Source of the DNA: Microbacterium galbinum
GTDB taxonomy: Bacteria > Actinomycetota > Actinomycetes > Actinomycetales > Microbacteriaceae
Assembly: GCF_023091225.1 (NCBI RefSeq)
Contig: NZ_JAHWXM010000002.1
Location: 434,001 to 498,000, forward strand
Direction of reading: 5' to 3'
DNA: 64,000 nt
Positions 55,442 through 63,477 of this stretch are shown one piece after another. Positions within the stretch are counted from its first letter, which is position 1. Each line of letters opens with the position of its first letter. The translations under genes were made by a program, and so were the position numbers. The notes under the pieces are model-generated. The model was given only the letters and a program-made list of their open reading frames with translations, was not told the DNA's origin and ran no database searches.

Positions 55442-55460
55442 GGCGCTCATCGGGAGCGCC
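55442..55460 (+). terminator. Hairpin after the fusion gene
   Basis: GGCGCTC pairs with GAGCGCC around a five-base loop, 15 bases past the stop. No U tract. Confidence 0.4.
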
Positions 55461-55512
55461 CGATGTCGGCCCCGCGCGCGGCTAACGTCGGGCATCCGAT
55501 TCGTCAACCCGG

Positions 55513-55541
55513 TCGACCTCTCCCCTCTCGTTTCCTAGCGT
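55513..55541 (+). promoter_or_regulatory. Probable promoter of the Rv2629-like gene
   Basis: TCGACC (55513-55518), 17-base spacer, TAGCGT (55536-55541); predicted leader of about 26 bases containing AAGGAGAA. Confidence 0.5.
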
Positions 55542-55573
55542 CGTGTGGACCGACGACCGATGAAGGAGAAGTC

Positions 55574-56722
55574 ATGAGCGAACACACGCTGACCGAGATC
55601 CTGCAGGGTTCGGGCCCCTGGACCACCGCCTACGTCGACGGCACGGGCGAGCTGCCGCAGGTCGAGGAGGGAGCCCGCCACCAGGCCGTGCGCGATCAAC
55701 TGATCGACGAGGTCGGAGCACCGGAAGACGACGCCGCGGCCATCGAGACCGCCCTCGGCGAGCGCAACGGACTGCCGAGTCCGTCGGCCCGCGTCGTGAT
55801 CGCCCGCGACGGAGAGACGGTGCTCGATCGCAGCTTCATCGGAGCGCGCCTCGGCCCGGAGCGCCTCGAGCACGGCGCCCTGCCGTCGATCCTCCCCCTC
55901 CTGCGCCACACGGCGTCGGAGACCCGCTACCTCGTCGTCGAGACGAGCCGCGACGGCGCCGACATCCGCCTCGAGACCTCGGGACGCGGCGGCAGCGAGC
56001 GCGAGACCGAGATCGAGGGCGACACCGACGAGATCTCGAAGGTGCGCACGGGCGGCCTGGGAGATGCGAAGTACCAGAACTACGTCGAGAACGTCTGGAA
56101 GCAGAACCAGAAGGATGTCGCGGCCGCGCTGAGCGCACTCATCCGCGAGGAGCGGCCCGCGTTCGTCGCGGTGTCGGGCGATGTGCGCGCACGACAGCTG
56201 CTGGCCGAGGAGCTCACGGGCGACGAGCGCGCGCTGCTCGTCGACGTCGATGCGAACACCCGGGCCGACGGTGCCGATCGCACGGCGCTCGACGACACGA
56301 TCGCCCGCGAGATCGACGAGCGTCGCCGTCGGGAGATCGCCGACGTGCGCGACCGTGCAGCCGCCGACGACGGCTCGGGCGGTGCCGAAGGCTTCCCGGC
56401 GGTCATCGAGGCTCTGCAGCAGGCCCGCGTCGACACTCTCGTGCTCGACGGGCGCCTGCTCGACGACGAGCGCACGCTGATCGCTCTCGACGGCCCGCCG
56501 TGGGTGGTGACCGACGTGGCGCAGCGACTGAACACGCAGGTGCTGGGAAGCATCCGCGCCGCCGAGGCGCTCGCGCGCGCCGCCCTGCTCACCGACGCCC
56601 GCGTGCTGATCGAGGACGACGAGTACGAGGCCTCCGACGACCGCCGCGAGGAGCGGCCCGCGCGCGAGCCGATCGCCTCGCTGCGGTGGGCGGATGCCGG
56701 GACGGACGCCGATCCGAGCTGA
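55574..56722 (+). CDS. Rv2629-like ribosome hibernation factor / eRF1-type (Vms1) family protein
   Basis: A 382-residue soluble protein of the Rv2629 (baeRF/Vms1-eRF1-like) family, hypoxia-induced hibernation or stalled-peptidyl-tRNA factors in mycobacteria. Landmarks: LGERNGLPSPSARVVIARDG, RYLVVETSRDGADIRLETSG, then a mid domain AKYQNYVENVWKQNQKDVAA and a C-terminal AEALARAALLTDARVLIEDD. No GGQ peptidyl-tRNA-hydrolysis motif is seen, so a release activity is not evident. ATG at 55574 with AAGGAGAA. Stands alone on its transcript; a bidirectional terminator follows. Confidence 0.85.
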   Translation: MSEHTLTEILQGSGPWTTAYVDGTGELPQVEEGARHQAVRDQLIDEVGAPEDDAAAIETALGERNGLPSPSARVVIARDGETVLDRSFIGARLGPERLEHGALPSILPLLRHTASETRYLVVETSRDGADIRLETSGRGGSERETEIEGDTDEISKVRTGGLGDAKYQNYVENVWKQNQKDVAAALSALIREERPAFVAVSGDVRARQLLAEELTGDERALLVDVDANTRADGADRTALDDTIAREIDERRRREIADVRDRAAADDGSGGAEGFPAVIEALQQARVDTLVLDGRLLDDERTLIALDGPPWVVTDVAQRLNTQVLGSIRAAEALARAALLTDARVLIEDDEYEASDDRREERPAREPIASLRWADAGTDADPS

Positions 56723-56741
56723 CGCGCACCGCATGCCGCAT

Positions 56742-56789
56742 ACGAAGAGAGGACGCGGACCCGATCGTGGGCCCGCGTCCTCTCTTCGT
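56742..56789. terminator. Long bidirectional hairpin
   Basis: Twenty-one-base stem (one mismatch, or wobble on the minus strand) between the convergent Rv2629-like and DUF4870 genes, with a six-base loop. Confidence 0.8.
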
Positions 56790-56815
56790 GTGCGGTGTGG
56801 CGTCGCTTCCGCGGA

Positions 56816-57484
56816 TCAGGCGCGGAAGAACGGGATCGCCAGGGCGGGCCGGTGCACGACCCGCTCGGAGATCACCGTGCCGCGGATGAGGGTGACCAGG
56901 CAGTAGATCCCGATTCCGATGATGAGCAACCCCGGGACGGCGATCCAGCCCGAGGGTTCGCCGCCGTCGCTGTAGCCGTACTCGTCGTACGAGCGCGGCC
57001 GCGCCGTCCCGACACCGATCGTGATGAGGAGGACGAAGAGCACGATGAGGTAGAGCACGTAGCTGAGCGCCCAGTTCGCCGCCCAGCGCGCGTTCTCACG
57101 CACGATCGGATGCGGCGAGCGCATCGCGGACGACCGCTGCACGATCCCGACGATCGCGGCGACGATCGCACCGACGTACGGGATGTACACGAGGAACAGC
57201 AGCGCCCAATAGCGACGACCGCTGATCGGCGGGTAGCCGTAGGGGGCGTACCCGGGGGTCGGGTAGCCGGGGGCCGGATAGCCGGGGGCCGGATAGCCGG
57301 TCGGAGCCTGGCCGTAGGGTGCGGACGCCTGGGCGTACGCGGGCTGCCCCGGGTACGGCGCCGGGGCCTGACCGTACGGCGGCTGCGCCGGGAGCGAGTA
57401 TCCGGCGGGCGGCTGGTAGCCCGCCGGCGGCTGAGGCGCGGCGGGAGGTTCGGGCGGCTGGACGGCGTCGTTCTCTTCGGTCAT
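56816..57484 (-). CDS. DUF4870-like membrane protein with Pro/Tyr/Gly-rich N-terminus
   Basis: A 222-residue protein. Residues 1-85 are a Pro/Ala/Tyr/Gly repeat (units such as GYPAPGYP and PPAGYQPP) of the type found in actinobacterial cytoplasmic tails. Then SGRRYWALLFLVYIPYVGAI starts the DUF4870 core, with three to four spans and the conserved HPIVRENARWAANWALSYVL, ending RPALAIPFFRA. Function unknown. GGGAG lies before the ATG. It has a near-identical short paralogue at 57601, with duplicated 5' sequence. Confidence 0.8.
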   Translation of the reverse strand: MTEENDAVQPPEPPAAPQPPAGYQPPAGYSLPAQPPYGQAPAPYPGQPAYAQASAPYGQAPTGYPAPGYPAPGYPTPGYAPYGYPPISGRRYWALLFLVYIPYVGAIVAAIVGIVQRSSAMRSPHPIVRENARWAANWALSYVLYLIVLFVLLITIGVGTARPRSYDEYGYSDGGEPSGWIAVPGLLIIGIGIYCLVTLIRGTVISERVVHRPALAIPFFRA

Positions 57485-57590
57485 CTGTCACTCCCAAGGT
57501 CGGAACCGCGCTCCCCCTGAGCGGGCCAGCGACCATCATCGCAGACAGCACGCGGACCCGCGGACGGCTGCGGACGGATCAGACTCCGCG
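57485..57590. repeat. Duplicated 5' flank, copy 1
   Basis: Similar to 58066-58165: both contain CCAAGGTCGGAACCG, CTCCCCCTGAGCGGGCCAGC and GACCATCATCGCAGA, with few differences. Confidence 0.85.
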
Positions 57591-57600
57591 GGCTGACAAC

Positions 57601-58065
57601 CTAGGCGCGCAAGAACGGGATCGCCAGAGCGGGGCGGTGAACGACCCGCTCCGAGACCACGGTGCCGCGGATGATCGTGACGAGGCAGTAGATCACCAGT
57701 GCGATGAACGAGCCGACCAGAATCAGCCACACACTGAAGTTGAGGGCCTCACCGCCTGGATAGTCCTCCTGGTAGCGCAGCGCGTTCAGCGGAGCGGCGA
57801 CCGCGAGGAAGATCGCGATGAGAGCGATGAGGTAGAAGGCGTAACTGATGGCCCAGTTCGCCGCCCAGCGCGCATTCTCGCGCACGATCGGATGGTGCAC
57901 GTGCATCGCCGACAACCGCTGCACGATCGCGACGATGATGGCGACGATCACCCCGAAGTAAGGGATGTACATCAGGAACAGCAGCGCCCAGTAGCGGCGA
58001 CCACTGATCGACGTGTATTCGATGGGCGGTTGAGGCGGCAGGACGGCGTGGTTCTCGTCGGTCAT
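57601..58065 (-). CDS. DUF4870-like membrane protein, short paralogue
   Basis: A 154-residue paralogue of the gene at 56816, sharing the core ISGRRYWALLFLMYIPYFGV, HHPIVRENARWAANWAISYA and the terminal VVHRPALAIPFLRA, but without the long Pro/Tyr/Gly-rich tail. GGAAG lies six bases before the ATG at 58065. The roughly 100 bases upstream of its start are nearly identical to those upstream of the other copy, so this is a recent tandem duplication. Function unknown. Confidence 0.8.
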   Translation of the reverse strand: MTDENHAVLPPQPPIEYTSISGRRYWALLFLMYIPYFGVIVAIIVAIVQRLSAMHVHHPIVRENARWAANWAISYAFYLIALIAIFLAVAAPLNALRYQEDYPGGEALNFSVWLILVGSFIALVIYCLVTIIRGTVVSERVVHRPALAIPFLRA

Positions 58066-58165
58066 GTCTCGCTTCCAAGGTCGGAACCGCTCCCCCTGAG
58101 CGGGCCAGCGACCATCATCGCAGAGACCGCGCGCACCCGCCGACAGCTGTGGACGGGTCAGACGT
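58066..58165. repeat. Duplicated 5' flank, copy 2
   Basis: Second copy of the flank at 57485-57590; it extends to the stop region of ArfB, which marks the duplication boundary near 58160. Confidence 0.85.
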
Positions 58166-58598
58166 CGCGCGGCCGCTGACGCAGCTGCTTCACATCGGTG
58201 CGGCGCTGCTTGGCCTTCAGCCGCCGCTCCTTCGATCCACGACTGGGCTTCGTCGGGCGACGGGGCGGCGCAGGCGTCCGGATCGCCTCGGCGACGAGCG
58301 CGACCAGCCGCTCCCGCGCCGCCTCGCGGTTTCGCAGCTGCGCCCGGTGTTCGGATGCCGCGATCGTGAGCACGCCGTTCACCAGCCGGCCGGCCAGCCT
58401 CTCGAGGATCCGCTCCCGCTGCACCGGGGAGAGCTGCGGGGAGTTCGCGGCATCCCACACCAGTTCCACGCGGGAGTCCGCCGTGTTCACGCCCTGCCCG
58501 CCCGGCCCCGAGGAGCGCGAGAACCGCCACGACAGCTCGGACTCGGGGATCGTGAGACCCGACGAGACCCGGAGGCCGGGGCGAGCTGAGGTGGACAT
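58158..58598 (-). CDS. arfB: Alternative ribosome-rescue factor ArfB
   Basis: Peptidyl-tRNA hydrolase that frees ribosomes stalled on truncated mRNA. The 146-residue protein has the GGQ loop (Gly33-Gly34-Gln35) in RSSGPGGQGVNTADSRVEL and a basic C-terminal tail (SRGSKERRLKAKQRRTDVKQ), which in ArfB enters the empty mRNA channel. The start at 58598 (MSTSARPGLR) is preferred over ATGs at 58607 and 58610, because of the spacing from a G-rich stretch; this is uncertain by a few codons. It follows the MFS gene closely on the same strand. Confidence 0.9.
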   Translation of the reverse strand: MSTSARPGLRVSSGLTIPESELSWRFSRSSGPGGQGVNTADSRVELVWDAANSPQLSPVQRERILERLAGRLVNGVLTIAASEHRAQLRNREAARERLVALVAEAIRTPAPPRRPTKPSRGSKERRLKAKQRRTDVKQLRQRPRDV

Positions 58599-58623
58599 GG
58601 CATCCATCATCCCCCGATCGGCG

Positions 58624-59925
58624 TCATCCCGCGATCGGCGCGGGGGCCGCGGCATCCTGCTCGTCGGTCTGCTCGCCGAGCGCGCCGCGCTCCTCCTTCT
58701 TCGCGGTGTTGACGATGTGCGCGCGGCCGACGACGATCGCGGCGACGACCATCAGGGCGACGCCCAGCCAGTAGGGCGCGGCGTGGCTGATGCCGGCGTA
58801 GAGCGCGGCGGCGATGAGCGGGGCGACCGTGCCCATCGCGGCGTTGAGCGACTGCGTCACACCGCCCAGCCAGCCCTGCTCGTCGTCGCCGACGGCGTTC
58901 GACATCGCGCCGTCCATCGCGGCGGTCGCGGCGCCCTGGCCTGCGGCGAGCATCAGCGCACCGACGATGAACACCCACGGCTGCGCGAGCACGGACGCGA
59001 CGATCGCGAGCCCGGCAAGACCGATCGCCTGGGCGACGATTCCGCTGACGATCACGCCGCGCTCGCCGATACGGGGCAGCAGGATGCCGAGCAGCACGCC
59101 CTGGATGAGGATGTCGATGATGCCGACGCCCGCGGTGAGCAGCCCGATCTGCGTGGGTCCCCACTGGATCGAGTCGAGGGCGAGCACGCTGAAGTTGTTG
59201 ACGAAGAACCCGAACGGCAGGGCGAGCAGCGCGAAGCCGATGAGGAGTCCGCGCAGCTCGCGGCGGGCGAAGGCGTTGCGGAACACGGCGAACGGTTGCA
59301 CGTCGCGGGCCGCGATGCGGGCGATGCGGTTCTCGGGCGCGAGGCTCTCGGGCAGCAGGAAGATGCTGAGGATCGCGATCGTCAGGCCGACGGCGGCGGT
59401 CACGAAGACGGGCAGCTGCAGGCTGATGGCGGCGAGGAGCCCGCCGACGGCCGGGCCCACCATCATGCCGATGCCGGAGAGGGCACCGAGCAGGCCGAAG
59501 CGCTGCGCGCGCTTCTCGGGCGGGGTGATGTCGGCGAGGTAGGCGAAGAGCGCGGGCAGATCGCCGGCGGTCAGCCCCTGGATGACGCGCGCGAGCACGA
59601 GCACCCACAGCGCGCCGCCGATCCCGAACAGCGCCATCGAGAGCGCGGCTCCGAAGGCGGCGGCGATGATGACGGGCCGCCGACCGAAGCGGTCGGAGAG
59701 GCGTCCGAGGAACGGGGCGACGAGGAAGGCGCACAGACCGTTGATCGCCTCGAGCACCCCGACCCAGATGGCGAGGTCGCTCTCGTGCGACACGTACTGC
59801 AACACGACGAAGGGGAGCACGGGAAGGACGACCGTCATGCCGATGACGGTGAGCATCGTCAGGACGATGAGCATGATCCAGGCGCGGTTCGTGGAGCGCG
59901 CGGAGAGGAGAGAAGGTGAAGTCAT
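58624..59925 (-). CDS. MFS drug-efflux transporter, TetA-like
   Basis: A 433-residue, 12-span transporter of the DHA1/TetA group. Motif A is GRLSDRFGRRPV between spans 2 and 3, and motif C-like glycine-rich sequence SGIGMMVGPAVGGLLAA lies in span 5. It exports unidentified drugs by proton antiport. It starts at 59925 behind TACACT and TTGACA, and is divergent from a TetR gene with which it shares direct-repeat operators, so induction by a ligand of that repressor is likely. The name TetA is a family label, not evidence for tetracycline. Confidence 0.9.
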   Translation of the reverse strand: MTSPSLLSARSTNRAWIMLIVLTMLTVIGMTVVLPVLPFVVLQYVSHESDLAIWVGVLEAINGLCAFLVAPFLGRLSDRFGRRPVIIAAAFGAALSMALFGIGGALWVLVLARVIQGLTAGDLPALFAYLADITPPEKRAQRFGLLGALSGIGMMVGPAVGGLLAAISLQLPVFVTAAVGLTIAILSIFLLPESLAPENRIARIAARDVQPFAVFRNAFARRELRGLLIGFALLALPFGFFVNNFSVLALDSIQWGPTQIGLLTAGVGIIDILIQGVLLGILLPRIGERGVIVSGIVAQAIGLAGLAIVASVLAQPWVFIVGALMLAAGQGAATAAMDGAMSNAVGDDEQGWLGGVTQSLNAAMGTVAPLIAAALYAGISHAAPYWLGVALMVVAAIVVGRAHIVNTAKKEERGALGEQTDEQDAAAPAPIAG

Positions 59926-59931
59926 ACCGAA

Positions 59932-59959
59932 AGTGTATCCATACCAGTTTTGGTGTCAA
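59932..59959 (-). promoter_or_regulatory. Promoter of the MFS gene (leaderless)
   Basis: TTGACA (59959-59954), 16-base spacer, TACACT (59937-59932), six bases before the ATG at 59925. Confidence 0.7.
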
Positions 59960-59969
59960 GCCAGTTTTG
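59944..59969. promoter_or_regulatory. Direct-repeat operator of the TetR regulator
   Basis: CCAGTTTTG at 59944-59952 and at 59961-59969, centres 17 bases apart, flanking the MFS -35. Repeat 1 is within the palindrome ACCAGTTTTGGT. Binding would block the MFS promoter. Confidence 0.55.
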
Positions 59970-59983
59970 TATCGAGTTCGCGA

Positions 59984-59989
59984 TAGGGT
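59984..59989 (+). promoter_or_regulatory. Leaderless -10 element for the TetR gene
   Basis: TAGGGT six bases before the ATG at 59996; the GGAGG of that gap is too close to the ATG to serve as a normal Shine-Dalgarno. Confidence 0.55.
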
Positions 59990-59995
59990 GGAGGC

Positions 59996-60619
59996 ATGAC
60001 CGGAACGAACCCCCTCGGCCGGCGGGAGCGCAAGAAGGCGGCGACCCGCAAGAACATCTCGGATGTCGCGACGATGATGTTCCTCGAACGCGGATTCGAC
60101 GACGTCAGCATCCGCGAGATCGCCGACGCGGCCGATGTCTCGCCCACCACCGTCTTCGCGCACTTCCCGCAGAAGGAGGCGCTCGTCTTCGACGAAGACG
60201 ACGAGCAGCGCGACCGTCTCGTGGGCGCCGTGCGCGACCGTGCGGACGGCAGCACGATCAACCGCGCGATCCGCGACTTCTACGCCGCCGAGATCGGCGC
60301 GAACCTCGACGAGCACGGCGAGGACGTCGCGCGCATCTTCCTGCGATTCCTCAACGAGACCCCGGCGCTGCGCGACTACGCCGCCAAGATGTGGCTGCGC
60401 CACGAGGACGCGCTGGCCGATGCGATCGCCGACGAGCTCGGCCTCGACGCCCCGACGCCCGAGATCCGCGTCTACGCACGTTTCGTGCTGCAGCTGCAGC
60501 TGCTCATCACCGACAGCGACGACCAGCTCGCCACCCTCGACGCCGGGTTCGTCGTACTCGAGCACGGATGGGGCCGGGTCGAGCAGCGCCTTGTGGGCTC
60601 GGCGCACGACCCTCGATAG
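59996..60619 (+). CDS. TetR-family transcriptional repressor
   Basis: A 207-residue repressor. The N-terminal helix-turn-helix is clear: RERKKAATRKNISDVATMMF, DDVSIREIADAADVSPTTVF (recognition helix), then AHFPQKEALVF. The C-terminal ligand pocket is all-helical and unassigned. It is divergent from the MFS gene and likely represses it and itself through the CCAGTTTTG repeats. It is followed after 22 bases by an alpha/beta hydrolase on the same strand, which may belong to the same regulon. Confidence 0.92.
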   Translation: MTGTNPLGRRERKKAATRKNISDVATMMFLERGFDDVSIREIADAADVSPTTVFAHFPQKEALVFDEDDEQRDRLVGAVRDRADGSTINRAIRDFYAAEIGANLDEHGEDVARIFLRFLNETPALRDYAAKMWLRHEDALADAIADELGLDAPTPEIRVYARFVLQLQLLITDSDDQLATLDAGFVVLEHGWGRVEQRLVGSAHDPR

Positions 60620-60641
60620 TGGAAACGGAAGGGAGTCCCGC

Positions 60642-61862
60642 ATGACGCACCACGCCGCCCACATCCGCGCGTTCTCCGAGAGCGCCGACTTCGACTTCGA
60701 GATCCGCAGCGCCCTCGGCGCGAGCGTGGAGGGCGCTGCAGAACCGGGCGAGGTCCTCGCCGCCGTCGCCGGCATCCGCAACGGCGAGCACGAGGCCTGG
60801 TTCGACGCCTGGAAGGGTCTGGCCGACCGCACGGTCGCCACGGCATCCGCGAGCGCGGAGGCGGGGCACCCGGTGAGCGCGGCATCCGCCTACCTGCGCG
60901 CCTCGGCGTACTACGGGGTCGCGGTCAATGCGGCGAGCGCACTCGCCGACCCGGATGCGATGGCACCGACGTTCGCGAAGCAGGAGGCCGCCTGGCGCGG
61001 ATTCGTGACGCACACCTCGACCGTGGTCGACGACGTCACGATCCCGTGCGGCGGCGGGACCCTGCCCGGATGGTTCTTCCGCCCCGCGCCGGTACCGGAG
61101 GGCGCGACGCCCCCGACGCTGGTGGCCGTCAACGGCAGCGACGGCTCGCGCGCCTCCCTCTACGCGGCCGTCGTCGCGCCCGCTCTGCGCCGCGGATACA
61201 ACGTGCTCGTCTTCGACGGTCCCGGCCAGCAGTCGGAGCTCTTCGAGAAGGACGTGCCGTTCCGCCCCGACTGGGAGCACGTGCTCACCCCGGTCTTCGA
61301 CACGGTCGCCCGCCTCGACGGCGTGGATGCGATGCGCATCGCGGTCTACGGCATCAGCCAGGGCAGCTACTGGGTGGCGCGCGCCCTCGCCTTCGAGGAC
61401 CGTTTCGCCGCTGCGATCACCGACCCCGGGCTCGTCGACGTCTCGACCTCGTGGACCGGGCACCTCCCGCACGGGCTGCTGAAGCTGCTCGACGAGGGGC
61501 AGGTCGAGAAGTTCGACCGCGAGATGGAGCTCGGTCTCAAGCTCTCCCCCGAGACCGCGCGCACCTGGCGCTTCCGCGCACGCCCCTACGGCACGCGAGG
61601 CTACGGCGAGACGATCCAGGCCGTGCGTCAGTACTCGGTCGCCGACATCGCCGCCGAGATCACGACCCCGCTGCTGCTCCTCTCCCCCGAGAACGAGCAG
61701 TTCTGGCCCGGCCAGGCCGACCGGCTCGCCGCCCTGACACCCGGCGTGTCGACGGTCGTGCGCTTCACCGAGGCGGAGGGCGCCGACGGGCATTGCCAGC
61801 CGCTCGGCCGCACGATCACGGCGCAGCGTATGTTCGACTGGTTGGACGAGCGGCTCGGGTGA
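60642..61862 (+). CDS. Alpha/beta hydrolase (DPP/acylaminoacyl-peptidase-like)
   Basis: A 406-residue serine hydrolase. The N-terminal third is a helical cap-like region; the hydrolase core has the elbow YGISQGSYW with Ser239, an upstream LVAVNGSDGSRASLY oxyanion region, and the catalytic His in EGADGHCQPLG. It resembles the 2,6-dihydroxypseudooxynicotine hydrolase/DUF1100 group, C-C or ester hydrolases with this cap; substrate unknown. GGAAGGGAG precedes the ATG. Its link to the TetR-MFS pair suggests turnover of an exported or inducing compound, which is inference. Confidence 0.85.
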   Translation: MTHHAAHIRAFSESADFDFEIRSALGASVEGAAEPGEVLAAVAGIRNGEHEAWFDAWKGLADRTVATASASAEAGHPVSAASAYLRASAYYGVAVNAASALADPDAMAPTFAKQEAAWRGFVTHTSTVVDDVTIPCGGGTLPGWFFRPAPVPEGATPPTLVAVNGSDGSRASLYAAVVAPALRRGYNVLVFDGPGQQSELFEKDVPFRPDWEHVLTPVFDTVARLDGVDAMRIAVYGISQGSYWVARALAFEDRFAAAITDPGLVDVSTSWTGHLPHGLLKLLDEGQVEKFDREMELGLKLSPETARTWRFRARPYGTRGYGETIQAVRQYSVADIAAEITTPLLLLSPENEQFWPGQADRLAALTPGVSTVVRFTEAEGADGHCQPLGRTITAQRMFDWLDERLG

Positions 61863-61885
61863 CGCCCGGGTCTCGTCGGGAGAAG

Positions 61886-61961
61886 TGGACGCGACGGCGG
61901 GAGTCGAACCCGCAACGCCATCAGATATGAGCTGAGGCCCGGGACCGCCCGGATCGCCGCG
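61886..61961 (-). tRNA. tRNA-like gene with CAU anticodon (degenerate D-arm)
   Basis: Seventy-six bases fold as a tRNA on the minus strand: acceptor CGCGGCG/CGTCGCG (one G-U pair), T-arm GCGGG-TTCGACT-CCCGC exactly as in functional tRNAs (T54, T55, C56, A58), encoded CCA end, and a seven-base anticodon loop CTCATAT with U before and A after CAU. The anticodon stem has one mismatch. Deviations: position 8 is A instead of U, the D-loop is only six bases, and the variable loop is six. The CAU reading would be Met or, if lysidinylated, Ile. It may be a diverged functional tRNA or a tRNA pseudogene. Confidence 0.55.
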
Positions 61962-62055
61962 ATGGCACTGACGTTACCCGGCCGTGATCGTCAAAGCGAG
62001 GACATTCCTCGAAGTGACACTCGACTACTTCGTATGACGTCATCAAGGCACGACG

Positions 62056-63477
62056 TCAGCGCCGGATGGAGTCGCGCAACGGGCTCGGCTCGAGCGTGTA
62101 GTCGGTCGAGGCATCCGCCCAGGTGCGCCCGCCGCCCTGCGTGCGCCCCCGGCGCAGCGCTGAGATCAGGCGGGTCGCCGGCACACCGATCGCCAGTGCG
62201 ACCGCCCCGCTGACCGACCGGTCCTCGCGACCGAGCACGCTGGCCCGATGCCACGCCTCGTGCAGCCGACGCCCGCGAGGTGCGGGCACCCGCCGGGCCG
62301 GAAGCCCGCCCGCCCGGCGCAGTGCCACGAGCTCCTCGACGCGCTCCCACCACGTCGACTCCTTCGAGGGGTGGAAGTAGTTGTCACGCAGCCAGTCGGG
62401 GTGCGGCTGACGGAACCGGCCGCCCACCACCTCGCGCCCGCCGCCGAGCAGACCGCTGCCCACGAACACCGTGTTGAGGAGCGGCTTGCTGACCCCGTAG
62501 GAGTCGAGCGCGATCACGGGCACACCCTGTGCGACGGCCTCGATCGCGGCGGTGGAGCTCACGGTGACGAGACCCGCGGCCGTCGAGAGCGCCTCGGCCA
62601 TGGACGCGTACGAGACGACGAGGTTCGACGGCATCCGGCCCGCGAGCAGCTCGGGGTACGAGTCGCGTTCGAGGTGCGTCTCGGCTTCCCCCGGCCGCGA
62701 GCGCAGCTTCACCACGATGCGCCGGGTAGGGTCGACCTCGGCGGCGCGGATGAGCATCTCGGCGATCTTCTCGCGCTCGGCGCGCTCCGCGGGAACCATC
62801 GCCTGAGCCGCGAACACGACGTCGGTCGCCGGTGGGCGGTGAGCGACGGCCTCGGCAGGCTGCGGGCGTTCGGCGACCGCGACGCCCGCCACTCCCGACA
62901 CCCCCGCCGCTCCGGCGGCGAGCACCCGCGCGCGATCGGCCGCCAGCATCCGCTCCCGTCCGCGCGCGAACGGCAGCGTCGCCAGGGCCATGGGGATCTG
63001 CACACCGATGCGACGACCGAGCTCGGCGAAGGCCCGCTGCTCGCGGTGCGAGTGCACGACCAGCAGGTCGGTGTGGCGCCGGTAGTCGAGGGCGCCGCGC
63101 TGCGCGGGGATCGCCATCCCCGGCAGGCCCGAGACGGTGACGGGACGCTGGGGCAGCGCGTCGATCACGCGCCCCATCAGGCGCACGAAAGGGCCGCGCC
63201 CGGCGAGCACGACGACGTCGGGCTCGTGCCGGGTGAGCCAGGCCTCGGCCTCGTGGAAGGCGATGCGCGCGACATCGGACTCACGGATGCCGGTGCCCGC
63301 GAGAGCCGTGCGCTGCTGGGCCGCGCTCGCGGTGAGCGGGGTGCGCACGAGCAGCAGCTGCGGACGGATGCCGGGCACCGCCGCGAGCAGCGAGGCCGAC
63401 CACTTCACGAAGGAGTCGGCATCGGCGATCGCGACGGCCTTCAGCCCTCCGCCCTCCCCGGGGCGCAGGTCGGTCAT
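62056..63477 (-). CDS. DUF6716-type putative glycosyltransferase
   Basis: A 473-residue protein with two Rossmann-like halves, as in GT-B enzymes: VKAIADADSFVKW-type beginning (GLKAVAIADADSFVKWSASL), VVVLAGRGPFVRLMGRVIDA, a C-terminal VSSTAAIEAVAQGVPVIALD sugar-nucleotide-site-like loop and EVVGGRFRQPHPDWLRDNYF. The DUF6716 family is annotated as putative glycosyltransferase and is often beside sialic-acid synthesis genes; that is from memory. The start at 63477 overlaps the neuB stop by four bases. Likely transfers a nonulosonic acid to a surface glycan. Confidence 0.78.
   Translation of the reverse strand: MTDLRPGEGGGLKAVAIADADSFVKWSASLLAAVPGIRPQLLLVRTPLTASAAQQRTALAGTGIRESDVARIAFHEAEAWLTRHEPDVVVLAGRGPFVRLMGRVIDALPQRPVTVSGLPGMAIPAQRGALDYRRHTDLLVVHSHREQRAFAELGRRIGVQIPMALATLPFARGRERMLAADRARVLAAGAAGVSGVAGVAVAERPQPAEAVAHRPPATDVVFAAQAMVPAERAEREKIAEMLIRAAEVDPTRRIVVKLRSRPGEAETHLERDSYPELLAGRMPSNLVVSYASMAEALSTAAGLVTVSSTAAIEAVAQGVPVIALDSYGVSKPLLNTVFVGSGLLGGGREVVGGRFRQPHPDWLRDNYFHPSKESTWWERVEELVALRRAGGLPARRVPAPRGRRLHEAWHRASVLGREDRSVSGAVALAIGVPATRLISALRRGRTQGGGRTWADASTDYTLEPSPLRDSIRR

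Noticed and set aside
53456..55573. Upstream extension of the Rv2629-like frame through the fusion gene
   Set aside because: The extension is a second frame of the fusion gene; the family start at 55574 has AAGGAGAA and a promoter.
62034..62041. TGACGTCA palindrome after the glycosyltransferase gene
   Set aside because: An eight-base palindrome is expected by chance, and there is no promoter next to it.
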